Positions 1 through 6,237 of a stretch of 10,517 nt of DNA are shown here, piece after piece. The stretch is from positions 1 to 10,517 of the forward strand of contig JAJXYL010000043.1 of the NCBI GenBank assembly GCA_021780575.1. Direction: 5' to 3'. The position numbers were made by a program, and so were the translations under genes. This stretch comes from a bacterium (GTDB lineage Bacteria; Patescibacteriota; Minisyncoccia; Phycocordibacterales; Phycocordibacteraceae). The stretch's first letter is position 1. Every line of letters starts with the position of its first letter. Under the pieces are notes generated by a model. That model saw nothing but the letters and a program-made list of their open reading frames with translations. It was not told the DNA's origin and made no database searches.

Positions 1-2
1 GC

Positions 3-953
3 ATCGTCGCTCAGGCAATCGCCACGCCGGCATTTTCTGAATGGAACACGATTCTTACGAATGCCGGCCAATTTTCCTTCTGGGGATTTATCACGGCCCT
101 TATTATACTCATAGTCTTCTTTGTTTCCATATCACGACGGCTCGAGCACATCCTCGACCCGCTCCTGCAAAAACTCCCGCCCTACGCGCCAGTCATAAGC
201 CGTATTACGATTGGCCTCTCGTTCCTTTCTGCGGCGTACCATAATTCCTTGTTCGGACCTGAGCTACCGCTCCTGGCCACGTTCGGCGGGGCGAGCACGT
301 TCGTAAAGGCAAGTCTTGTCGTGATTGGCGTACTGCTAACCATTGGGTGGTGTACGCGAACTGCGGCTCTCGCCGCACTGTCGCTATTTGTCATAGAGAT
401 ATGCGCGCACGGGGTCTATATGCTGACATACACAAACTACTTCGGGGAATTGCTCCTCCTTCTCGTTCTCGGGGCTGATCTCATTGCTTTCCGTAGGGAA
501 GACCGTAGTATTCTCCATGCCCCGCCCTGGACCTTGCGGATGAAAACAACCCTTACTCCGTATGCTTTCCCCATACTGCGGGTCGCGTTCGGCATTTCGC
601 TCCTCTACGCATCCATCTATGCGAAGGTTATTCACAATAATTTGGCGTTGGATGTCGCGTATCGGTATCCATCGCTCGTACATTTCTTCGGATTCGAACC
701 CCACTTTCTTGTCGTGGGGGCAGCTATTATCGAGATACTCATCGGCCTTTTCTTTATCCTCGGTATTGAGATACGCTTTACCGCCCTATTCCTCCTGTTC
801 TGGCTATCACTCTCGCTCTGGTACTTTGGCGAGGCTGTCTGGCCCCACGTAATACTCATCGGCATCCCCATCGCGTTCATTTTCTACGGGTACGACACCT
901 ATTCCCTTGAGGGATACTTTTTCAAGCGTAGCGACAGCGAGCCTGTACTGTAG
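3..953 (+). CDS. DoxX-like multi-pass membrane protein, 5'-partial
   Basis: The frame is open from the window edge to a TAG at 951-953, giving 316 visible residues; the true start lies to the left. The protein is almost entirely hydrophobic helices. One lies near visible residues 25-45, followed by a basic turn (SISRR). Then come two blocks that resemble each other: the first from about residue 62 (VISRITIGLSFLSAAYHN) and the second from about residue 190 (ILRVAFGISLLYASIYAK). This two-block layout with Arg-containing helix starts resembles DoxX/DoxD-type membrane proteins, a broad family whose biochemical role is often unknown. The tail (FKRSDSEPVL) is polar and probably cytoplasmic. No catalytic residues are evident. 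A TTG at 249 could serve as a start, but the upstream frame continues with clearly similar protein, so it is not used. The family call is by pattern only and could be wrong. Confidence 0.6.
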   Translation: MVAQAIATPAFSEWNTILTNAGQFSFWGFITALIILIVFFVSISRRLEHILDPLLQKLPPYAPVISRITIGLSFLSAAYHNSLFGPELPLLATFGGASTFVKASLVVIGVLLTIGWCTRTAALAALSLFVIEICAHGVYMLTYTNYFGELLLLLVLGADLIAFRREDRSILHAPPWTLRMKTTLTPYAFPILRVAFGISLLYASIYAKVIHNNLALDVAYRYPSLVHFFGFEPHFLVVGAAIIEILIGLFFILGIEIRFTALFLLFWLSLSLWYFGEAVWPHVILIGIPIAFIFYGYDTYSLEGYFFKRSDSEPVL

Positions 954-1012
954 CTGGCCGCCCCCTGCCCCCACACCCGCGTAACCTACCCCCCTTTCTT
1001 GGGGGCCTCCCG
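954..1012 (+). terminator. C-rich, G-poor spacer; possible Rho-dependent termination region
   Basis: Directly after the DoxX-like stop the transcript strand carries cytosine runs at 961-965, 968-972, 976-978 and 989-994 with few guanines. Such C-over-G stretches are typical of Rho loading sites. A short GC hairpin (five C at 990-994, loop TTTCTT, five G at 1001-1005) follows but has no T-tract, so it is not a standard intrinsic terminator. On the opposite strand the same runs form four G-tracts. The termination role is inferred. Confidence 0.3.
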
Positions 1013-1021
1013 TGGTATGCT
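1013..1021 (+). promoter_or_regulatory. extended -10 promoter of the MFS gene
   Basis: TG-G-TATGCT fits an extended -10 element (TGn plus TATAAT-like hexamer). No convincing -35 hexamer is visible. The last base of the hexamer is 8 bases before the ATG at 1030, so the transcript would start at or within a few bases of the start codon. The same arrangement recurs upstream of several genes in this window. Confidence 0.45.
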
Positions 1022-1029
1022 CGGAAACG

Positions 1030-2184
1030 ATGTACGCACGCAATATTCTTGCGGTCGGGAATTTCTTCCTTGCAGTATCCGCAACACTGGTGAGCTATAC
1101 CCTGCTCTCGTACCTTTCCTCATTCATCTCCGAGACGCATATTGGTTTCGCAATTGCGACGGGAGGAGCTGTGACAATCATGGCCTTCTTTTCCCTGCCG
1201 CGCCTGGTGGCGCGTTACGGCGCCCAAGAGCTCGCGCTTTTCCTGGCGTTTGTGAATATGATACTGCTTTTCGCCGCTGCCGCGGCGCCCCGCACAATCG
1301 CGAGCGCCGTCTTCATCATCCTCACCCTCTCGCTTCAACCGCTGATCTTCTATGAACTCGATTTGCTTCTTGAAGCGACGGTCACCAATGAAAACGCCAC
1401 TGGCCGCGTGCGCACACTCTTTCTTACCGGCGGAAACGTCGGGGCCCTCGTCGCACCACTTCTCATCGGTACGCTCCTTGCGCGTGTTGAGAACTATACC
1501 TACATCTTCTTCACCGCTGCCGCCACGCTCGCGCCATTTATTATTCTCTTCGCGGCGCGACGCCTTCCCGAGGGAGCAATAGTGGGGCATTCCCACCTGC
1601 GCGACACGCTGCAACGCGTTGCACAAAACCGCGATCTTCTGGCCGTCACAATAGGGCACTTCATCCTGTACCTCTTCTACATTTGGGCTCCGCTCTACGT
1701 TCCCATCTATCTCCATGCTGTTCTCGGCATACCCTGGTCGGCGCTCGGCTGGATGTTCGCCGTCATGCTCGTGCCCTATATACTAATCGAGTACCCCGCC
1801 GGGTGGATTGCCGATCGGTTTCTCGGCGACAAGGAGTTAATGATGGCCGGCTTCTTGATTGCTGGCTCCGCGCTCGCTGCCGTGGGATTCCTCACCACAA
1901 TCTCGACGCCGCTTACAATTCTGGCCGTGCTCGTCGCGACACGCACTGGCGCTGCACTCATCGAGAGCATGACGGAGGGGCATTTCTTTCGGCGCGTTTC
2001 AGAAAAAGATATCGTCTCTGTAAGCGTCTTCCGCGGCGTCTGGCCGCTCGCCAACGCCATCGCACCTCTCGTGGGGAGCTTGATCCTCTTTCTCGACGGG
2101 TATCAGATGCTATTCATACTTACGGGCGGTTTTATCCTCGTCGCAGGCACCCTTTCGACATCCTCGATAAAGGATTTTCGTTAA
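1030..2184 (+). CDS. Major facilitator superfamily (MFS) transporter
   Basis: A 384-residue integral membrane protein with about 12 predicted helices and the length usual for MFS carriers. The clearest family mark is the loop GWIADRFLGDKELMMAG in the second half. It matches the MFS motif A pattern (G-x-x-x-D-R-x-G-x-K/R) normally found between helices 2-3 and 8-9. The first-half counterpart (SLPRLVARYGAQ) is degenerate. A glycine-rich helix (TGGNVGALVAPLLIG) resembles transport-pathway helices. The substrate cannot be told. The ATG at 1030 is chosen over an in-frame GTG at 1012, because an extended -10 at 1013-1021 would place the GTG inside the promoter. The stop shares the palindrome TTAA at 2181-2184 with the stop of the convergent mutY-like gene, so the two genes overlap by 3 bases with no terminator between them. 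Confidence 0.85.
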   Translation: MYARNILAVGNFFLAVSATLVSYTLLSYLSSFISETHIGFAIATGGAVTIMAFFSLPRLVARYGAQELALFLAFVNMILLFAAAAAPRTIASAVFIILTLSLQPLIFYELDLLLEATVTNENATGRVRTLFLTGGNVGALVAPLLIGTLLARVENYTYIFFTAAATLAPFIILFAARRLPEGAIVGHSHLRDTLQRVAQNRDLLAVTIGHFILYLFYIWAPLYVPIYLHAVLGIPWSALGWMFAVMLVPYILIEYPAGWIADRFLGDKELMMAGFLIAGSALAAVGFLTTISTPLTILAVLVATRTGAALIESMTEGHFFRRVSEKDIVSVSVFRGVWPLANAIAPLVGSLILFLDGYQMLFILTGGFILVAGTLSTSSIKDFR

Positions 2185-2984
2185 CCGGCGAGTGTGTAGC
2201 GCTCCCTGCCCTCTTTCTCCACTAGCCCTTCTCTCATGAGCGCCTCGAGCGCGGTATGTACCTGCGCGCGGCGTGTCGGGCCGAATAACTTACCGAGGTG
2301 TGATGACGAAGCCGTCCCCCGGATAAGTTCGCGGAGTATGGCGCCGCGTGCCTCCCGGAGCGATCCAGCGAATTTCGATTGCTTGGTGTATTGTCGGCTT
2401 CGCGCATTGTGAGAAACGCCTGAACGTTTCAGGCGGGCGCCATAGTCCATGAGGGCGCTATACCACTCCCGCGCCCTCCCTTTCGGAAAAACTTGCGCGA
2501 GAGTCCGTGCGATTAGCTTGTCGGAGACCTCCTTCTTGTTCGGGAAAAAATGGTGAATGACCGCCGTGCGTATATTCGTCTCTATGAAAATAACATCCGC
2601 ATTGTACGCAAACGCGGAAACCGCCCGAGCAGTGTACGGTCCGACGCCCGGCAATGCCTCCAGTTCTGTGACGGTAAGTGATTTGTGCATCCAGATTTCT
2701 TTTGCCGCAGCGTGCAACATCTTCGCTCGACGGTTGTAGCCAAGTCCCTGCCAACTTTTCAGGACTTCAGACAGCGACGCCTGCGCCAATTTTCTCGCCG
2801 TTGGAAACCTTTTAATAAATCTTGTGTAGAACGGGAGAACCCGTTCTACCTGTGTCTGCTGAAGCATCACTTCCGAAACAAGAATCCGATATAAATCGCG
2901 TGTGTGCCGCCACGGCAGGTTGTGCCGGCCGTGTGCCCGATACTGACGCCAAACGAGCGTTCTGAATTCCGCGGGCGTTATCAT
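2181..2984 (-). CDS. mutY: MutY-like A/G-specific adenine glycosylase, clusterless and without NUDIX domain
   Basis: A 267-residue HhH-GPD glycosylase. MutY excises adenine paired with 8-oxoguanine. Family marks are LPWR (23-26), SEVMLQQTQV (37-46, with the catalytic Glu at 38), GLGYNRRA (80-87) and the helix-hairpin-helix LPGVGPYTA (111-119). Departures from canonical MutY are marked. The catalytic Asp of the LDGNV motif is Glu135 in IETNIRTA. The C-x6-C-x2-C-x5-C cluster segment is replaced by a cysteine-free stretch (residues 184-203). The C-terminal NUDIX-like domain is replaced by about 60 residues that look like a winged helix (ARGAILREL; ALEALMREGLVEKEG). The start ATG at 2984 lies 4 bases beyond the nth stop and gives the normal family N-terminus; extension upstream would run through nth in another frame. 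No Shine-Dalgarno is visible, so coupling to nth is likely. Clusterless MutY proteins are known; activity here is not proven. Confidence 0.8.
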   Translation of the reverse strand: MITPAEFRTLVWRQYRAHGRHNLPWRHTRDLYRILVSEVMLQQTQVERVLPFYTRFIKRFPTARKLAQASLSEVLKSWQGLGYNRRAKMLHAAAKEIWMHKSLTVTELEALPGVGPYTARAVSAFAYNADVIFIETNIRTAVIHHFFPNKKEVSDKLIARTLAQVFPKGRAREWYSALMDYGARLKRSGVSHNARSRQYTKQSKFAGSLREARGAILRELIRGTASSSHLGKLFGPTRRAQVHTALEALMREGLVEKEGRERYTLAG

Positions 2985-2988
2985 TGCG

Positions 2989-3648
2989 TTATTTCGTTTT
3001 CGGCCAACGCCGTAGGGCGGGCGGCCAGAGTTTCGTGAGGGGGTGCTTCCGACAGTCGTGCGGGCGGGCGGGACAAACGTACCGACCATAGAGCACGAGA
3101 CCATTATTCACATATTTCCAGTCTTTTTTTGGTATGAGCGTCTCTAAGGCTTTTGAGATTTTCGTGGGGTCGGTCTCGGAGGTCAGATCAAGACGCCTTG
3201 CGAAGCGCCTCACGTGGGTGTCCGTTGCAATACCCTCCCAAGTATCATAGAGTTCGCCGAGAATAACATGCGCCGTCTTGTATCCCACACCGGGCAACGC
3301 AACGAGCTCTGTCTCTGTTTGCGGCACCTTTCCCCCGTATTTTTCTTGCACGAGGCGCGCGGTCCCGATAATCGCCTTCGCCTTGTTACGAAAGAATGGG
3401 ATGGTTGAAATTTCTTTGGTAAAGAGCGCTTCGGTGGCTTTTGCGAAATCTCTTGCCGTCTTATATTTCTTAAAGAGCGTTGCCGTGAGCTTATTGACCG
3501 CCTTGTCCGTGCACTGGGCGGAAAGAATCACCGCCACGACAAATTGAAAGGGTGTGTGGTGTGTAAGCTCGCTCTTCGGCACTGGATAGGCCTTCTTCAA
3601 ATAACCTACTATCTTCTTCGCGCGCGCACTGCGCCCCTCGCGACTCAT
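2989..3648 (-). CDS. nth: Endonuclease III (DNA glycosylase/AP lyase) with incomplete iron-sulfur site
   Basis: A 219-residue protein of normal Nth length. Endonuclease III removes oxidised pyrimidines and cleaves the abasic site. The motif SAQCTDKAVN (43-52) and the helix-hairpin-helix LPGVGYKTA (118-126), with catalytic Lys124, are intact. So is the catalytic Asp143 in TDTHVRRFARRL. The [4Fe-4S] site should read C-x6-C-x2-C-x5-C. Here it is Cys192-x6-Cys199-x2-His202-x5-Trp208, so spacing is kept but the third and fourth ligands are changed. The cluster is therefore probably absent or unusual, while the catalytic core looks functional. The ATG overlaps the stop of the upstream bactofilin-like gene by 4 bases (ATGA), and the mutY-like gene follows 4 bases after the stop. 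Translation is thus probably coupled along the operon. Ordinary Nth is much more likely than another HhH-GPD member. Confidence 0.9.
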   Translation of the reverse strand: MSREGRSARAKKIVGYLKKAYPVPKSELTHHTPFQFVVAVILSAQCTDKAVNKLTATLFKKYKTARDFAKATEALFTKEISTIPFFRNKAKAIIGTARLVQEKYGGKVPQTETELVALPGVGYKTAHVILGELYDTWEGIATDTHVRRFARRLDLTSETDPTKISKALETLIPKKDWKYVNNGLVLYGRYVCPARPHDCRKHPLTKLWPPALRRWPKTK

Positions 3649-4811
3649 ACCGACCCCGGCGTGCGCTCTTCGTGCGGGAAGGCAAAGTGGAAGAACGTGA
3701 TTAAAAGGACTCCCGCGGAGAGAGCGGTACAGAAGAATGCAGTCATGAGGCCGATATAGGGAATGAGGGTTATGAGCGAGAGTACAAGCATGCCGAACAC
3801 TCCGTCGTGCCAGACCACGGAGTCACGGTGGAGAAACCGTTGCGCAAACAGACCGCCAAGAAGAATGCCGGCGTAGAGGAGAGAGAGGAATGCGATGAGC
3901 GCGTAAGCGATGAGGAGGAGGAGCGCGAGACCGATCCCGACAAAAGTAAGCGCTAGGAGGAGGGAAAGGATCGGCGTTACCACGAATACAGCGAAGCCAA
4001 GCAGCGCTGTAAGAAATATCCTGCTCGGACGCATAGCCGTCGTACGCCCCAGAACCGTCTCGGCAAGCCGCGGAAAGAGACCGGCGAGAAGACCGGCGAG
4101 AATAAGAGCACCTAAGATGCGTACGAAAAGGAAAAACCCGATGCTTATGAGCGAGAGAACGCGCGAGGTGCCGACATCGGGCAGGTAGGAAGCGTTCGTG
4201 TAGGTGACACCGCCACGTATCGTTACGGACGCGGGGATTATTGCCTCTTCGGGAGCCTCATATGAGAGTCTGCCTGCAATCGTGGTACTCGCGGAGAGCG
4301 AGACCCGGCCACTCGAGACGATAGTGACATCCCCCGCGAAATTACCACCAAGCGATATGTTGTTCCCATAAATGGTGACCGGGCCTACGGCTCCATCGCT
4401 GAGGGTTGTATTCGCGGCTATAATAAAGACGCTTCCTCCCGCACGACTTGAATCGTGCACCGTAAAACCAAGAACGACGAGATCGCCCGACACTGGTTCC
4501 TCAATGGAAATACTCCCTCCCACTGCCCTAAAGTCGCCCTCGACGCGAGCGCGCGACTGTATGGAGCCCGCGAAAAGAAGCTCGTCACCCGCTATTGGTG
4601 CTGCGGTAATGACTGATCCGCCAAATGCCGAGAGGTCGCCTCCCACCGGCGCGGCAACTACGACCGAAGCGCCTGCTGTGTATACATTCCCGGGAGAAGA
4701 ACTCGCCGAGAGGAGTGCTTGCGCACTGGAAAAGGATGCTGGCGCATGTTCCGCGTACAAGCTCACCGGCATGAGAAGCAGGGCGAGGAGGGAGAGAAGT
4801 ATCCGTCGCAT
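3645..4811 (-). CDS. Signal peptide, bactofilin-like repeat and C-terminal membrane helices
   Basis: A 388-residue protein. Residues 1-20 (MRRILLSLLALLLMPVSLYA) look like a signal peptide. Residues 45 to about 205 form glycine-rich repeats such as GGDLSAFGGSVI, GDELLFAGSI, EGDFRAVGGSI and SGDLVVLGFTV. This is the right-handed beta-helix pattern of bactofilin or polymer-forming proteins. From about residue 219 to 378 there are several strongly hydrophobic helices (for example SLISIGFFLFVRILGALILAG), ending in a short charged tail. Bactofilins are usually cytoplasmic filament formers. The signal peptide here places the beta-helix outside the membrane, so an envelope scaffold role is more plausible; this is inference. 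The gene starts 7 bases after the VKOR stop. A TATAAG hexamer overlapping that stop lies 6 bases before the ATG and may be a weak internal promoter. The stop overlaps the nth start by 4 bases. Confidence 0.75.
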   Translation of the reverse strand: MRRILLSLLALLLMPVSLYAEHAPASFSSAQALLSASSSPGNVYTAGASVVVAAPVGGDLSAFGGSVITAAPIAGDELLFAGSIQSRARVEGDFRAVGGSISIEEPVSGDLVVLGFTVHDSSRAGGSVFIIAANTTLSDGAVGPVTIYGNNISLGGNFAGDVTIVSSGRVSLSASTTIAGRLSYEAPEEAIIPASVTIRGGVTYTNASYLPDVGTSRVLSLISIGFFLFVRILGALILAGLLAGLFPRLAETVLGRTTAMRPSRIFLTALLGFAVFVVTPILSLLLALTFVGIGLALLLLIAYALIAFLSLLYAGILLGGLFAQRFLHRDSVVWHDGVFGMLVLSLITLIPYIGLMTAFFCTALSAGVLLITFFHFAFPHEERTPGSV

Positions 4812-4818
4812 AAATTGC

Positions 4819-5310
4819 TTATAGCGCGGGCGGCATCGTAAGACGCTGGGGCGGCGGCAGATTTGGTAGTGACGAATCGCTCTTTTTTTTCAATGATACC
4901 GGTTCAATGAAGCTCGCAAAAAGCAGAATGAGGAGCGTGATGGCGGCGGAAGTGAGACAATAAATACAAAATGCCCCTATAACGAATGCCTGCAATGAAA
5001 CGAAACAAAGAGAGGCGATGATGCCGATAAGTGAAAGTATCTGGATGGCGCGGCGCAAGAACTGATCGAAGAGGATGATCTCGAGAGCTGCGAGAGTGAA
5101 AAGGACGCCGTAGAAGAGGACGCCGAGCTCAGCAAGTGGAATGCCGAAAAGCCGCGAATAGTGCCCCGACACAATCGTGTTGCAATCCGAAAGACCTTGG
5201 ATATTGCAGATAATCGGGACACCGCTCACGGTATGCTGGGCAATATACGCCGCATCCGCGAGGCCGCAAAAGGCCAACGAGAGGATGGCAACGACGCCTA
5301 TTCGCTTCAT
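4819..5310 (-). CDS. VKOR-family thiol oxidoreductase (DsbB-like role)
   Basis: A 163-residue membrane protein with four predicted helices, the size of a bacterial VKOR domain alone. The family signature is complete. The outer loop cysteines are Cys35 and Cys43 (CNIQGLSDC). The conserved Ser52 lies in the HYSRLFGIPLAELG stretch, and the quinone-proximal CxxC is Cys115-Ile-Tyr-Cys118. Bacterial VKOR passes electrons from a DsbA- or Trx-like partner to quinone, making disulfides in exported proteins. No thioredoxin-like domain is fused and none is encoded in this window. The C-terminal tail (about 25 residues, Pro/Ser/Lys rich) is soluble. A sigma70-like promoter lies directly upstream, so the gene can be expressed independently of the sigma/anti-sigma pair. 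The bactofilin-like gene follows after 7 bases. Confidence 0.88.
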   Translation of the reverse strand: MKRIGVVAILSLAFCGLADAAYIAQHTVSGVPIICNIQGLSDCNTIVSGHYSRLFGIPLAELGVLFYGVLFTLAALEIILFDQFLRRAIQILSLIGIIASLCFVSLQAFVIGAFCIYCLTSAAITLLILLFASFIEPVSLKKKSDSSLPNLPPPQRLTMPPAL

Positions 5311-5319
5311 AATGCCTAA

Positions 5320-5348
5320 ACAATACGCGCCTCCCGACCTCTATGCAA
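5320..5348 (-). promoter_or_regulatory. sigma70-type promoter of the VKOR gene
   Basis: On the minus strand TTGCAT (5348-5343) is followed by exactly 17 bases and then TATTGT (5325-5320). The -10 ends 9 bases before the VKOR ATG at 5310. Transcription would therefore begin within about 3 bases of the start codon, giving a nearly leaderless message. This makes the VKOR-bactofilin-nth-mutY segment a potential separate transcription unit. No ECF-type GGAAC element was seen here. Confidence 0.6.
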
Positions 5349-5370
5349 ATCAGGAATTCTCGCTCAAAAA

Positions 5371-6237
5371 CTACCAAGTATTCTCGACGCGGTGGAGTTG
5401 CTTATAGGGGCGGATATCCTTGCACGCGCTGCTCTGCGACATAGCTGTCTTCCCGCTCGTCGAGGCGACTACCGCCAGAGGCAGTGGCGTCGGATCGTCC
5501 CGGGGAATCCCTTTCATTACCCATGGGAACACGAAACATGCGTGGAAAATGGAGCTCGTGGAGGTCGCCGGTGCACCGATAATGCGCACAATCCCGCCGC
5601 GCGCAACCGCGACAAGGTCGCGGTTGCGTAAATCACTCGTATCCACATTCCAGATCTGGCCAGAGAAGTCGCGCAAGACGAAGGACGTGACTCCGGGAGA
5701 AACTTTCTCCACTTCCCCGCCAAGCAGCCCTTTCTGTGAAGCAAGCCACCATGAACGCTCCTCAACAAGAATGGGACGGTAAAAGGGCGGATGGTCGCCG
5801 ACAGCTTCTTCGATTTCTCCGCCAAACCCAATTGCGTACAGGCCGCTACCGAGCAAGAAAGACAGAAGCATGGCGCCGACGGTAATTACAATAAGCGGAT
5901 ATCGATACCCGTGCGCGGTCCGGCGGACATACATATACCCAACGAATATGAATAGGGCGAGCGCAAGCACCCAGATAAACGGAGCCGTTGCAAGGAAAAA
6001 AGAGAGCGAATCCGTATGTGTCGCCGGGAAGAGCCGCCAATCCACGTTCTGCACTTCAAAAATAGTTGCCGAAAATGCGAGCGCGCCCAACAGAACCGCG
6101 AAGACGCCGAGCCCCCAGAAAGCGTAATTCCTTACGAGGAATTTCCAGCGCGGATGCGGCGTAAGATGCTCGTCAGTAATGCGTCCCAGGACCCGCTTCG
6201 CGAGATGGTCGTGTGTCTGTTCGTTTGAGGTAGTCAT
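5371..6237 (-). CDS. Membrane protein paired with the ECF sigma factor; putative anti-sigma, DUF5666-like outer domain
   Basis: A 288-residue protein. Residues 1-35 are polar and basic and probably cytoplasmic. Three membrane helices follow, near 36-60 (FWGLGVFAVLLGALAFSA), 80-104 and 114-138. After these comes a soluble part of about 150 residues. It includes GLLGGEVEKVSPGVTS, FVLRDFSGQIWNV and LVAVARGGIVRIIG, a small-beta-barrel pattern like DUF5666 domains. The start ATG overlaps the sigma-factor stop by 4 bases (ATGA), a strong sign of coupled expression and the usual place for an anti-sigma factor. No zinc anti-sigma HxxxCxxC motif is present, so the anti-sigma role rests on position and topology only. 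The last 30 or so residues are Ser/Lys/Arg rich. A perfect 12-bp inverted repeat lies inside the gene at 5602-5628. Confidence 0.6.
   Translation of the reverse strand: MTTSNEQTHDHLAKRVLGRITDEHLTPHPRWKFLVRNYAFWGLGVFAVLLGALAFSATIFEVQNVDWRLFPATHTDSLSFFLATAPFIWVLALALFIFVGYMYVRRTAHGYRYPLIVITVGAMLLSFLLGSGLYAIGFGGEIEEAVGDHPPFYRPILVEERSWWLASQKGLLGGEVEKVSPGVTSFVLRDFSGQIWNVDTSDLRNRDLVAVARGGIVRIIGAPATSTSSIFHACFVFPWVMKGIPRDDPTPLPLAVVASTSGKTAMSQSSACKDIRPYKQLHRVENTW
5602..5628. repeat. perfect 12-bp inverted repeat with 3-base loop
   Basis: CGCAACCGCGAC (5602-5613) and its exact reverse complement GTCGCGGTTGCG (5617-5628) flank AAG. It lies inside the putative anti-sigma gene, where it encodes NRDLVAVA. 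There is no T-tract, so it is not an intrinsic terminator, but RNA from either strand could form a very stable hairpin. Confidence 0.85.

Noticed and set aside
249..953. DoxX-like gene starting at TTG 249
   Set aside because: The same frame is open to the window edge and the upstream residues include a membrane helix and the first DoxX-like block, so the true start is outside the window.
989..1005. C5/G5 hairpin as an intrinsic terminator for the DoxX-like gene
   Set aside because: The stem is short and no T-tract follows in either direction.
1012..1029. GTG start for the MFS gene
   Set aside because: It overlaps the extended -10 element, and the extra six residues add nothing recognisable; ATG 1030 fits better.
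1120..1716. 198-codon open frame antisense to the MFS gene
   Set aside because: A highly charged, repetitive translation with no family pattern, lying wholly opposite a clear transporter gene; it is a composition artefact.
2985..3104. 40-residue N-terminal extension of the MutY-like protein
   Set aside because: It runs through the nth coding sequence in another frame and has no family similarity; ATG 2984 gives the normal N-terminus.
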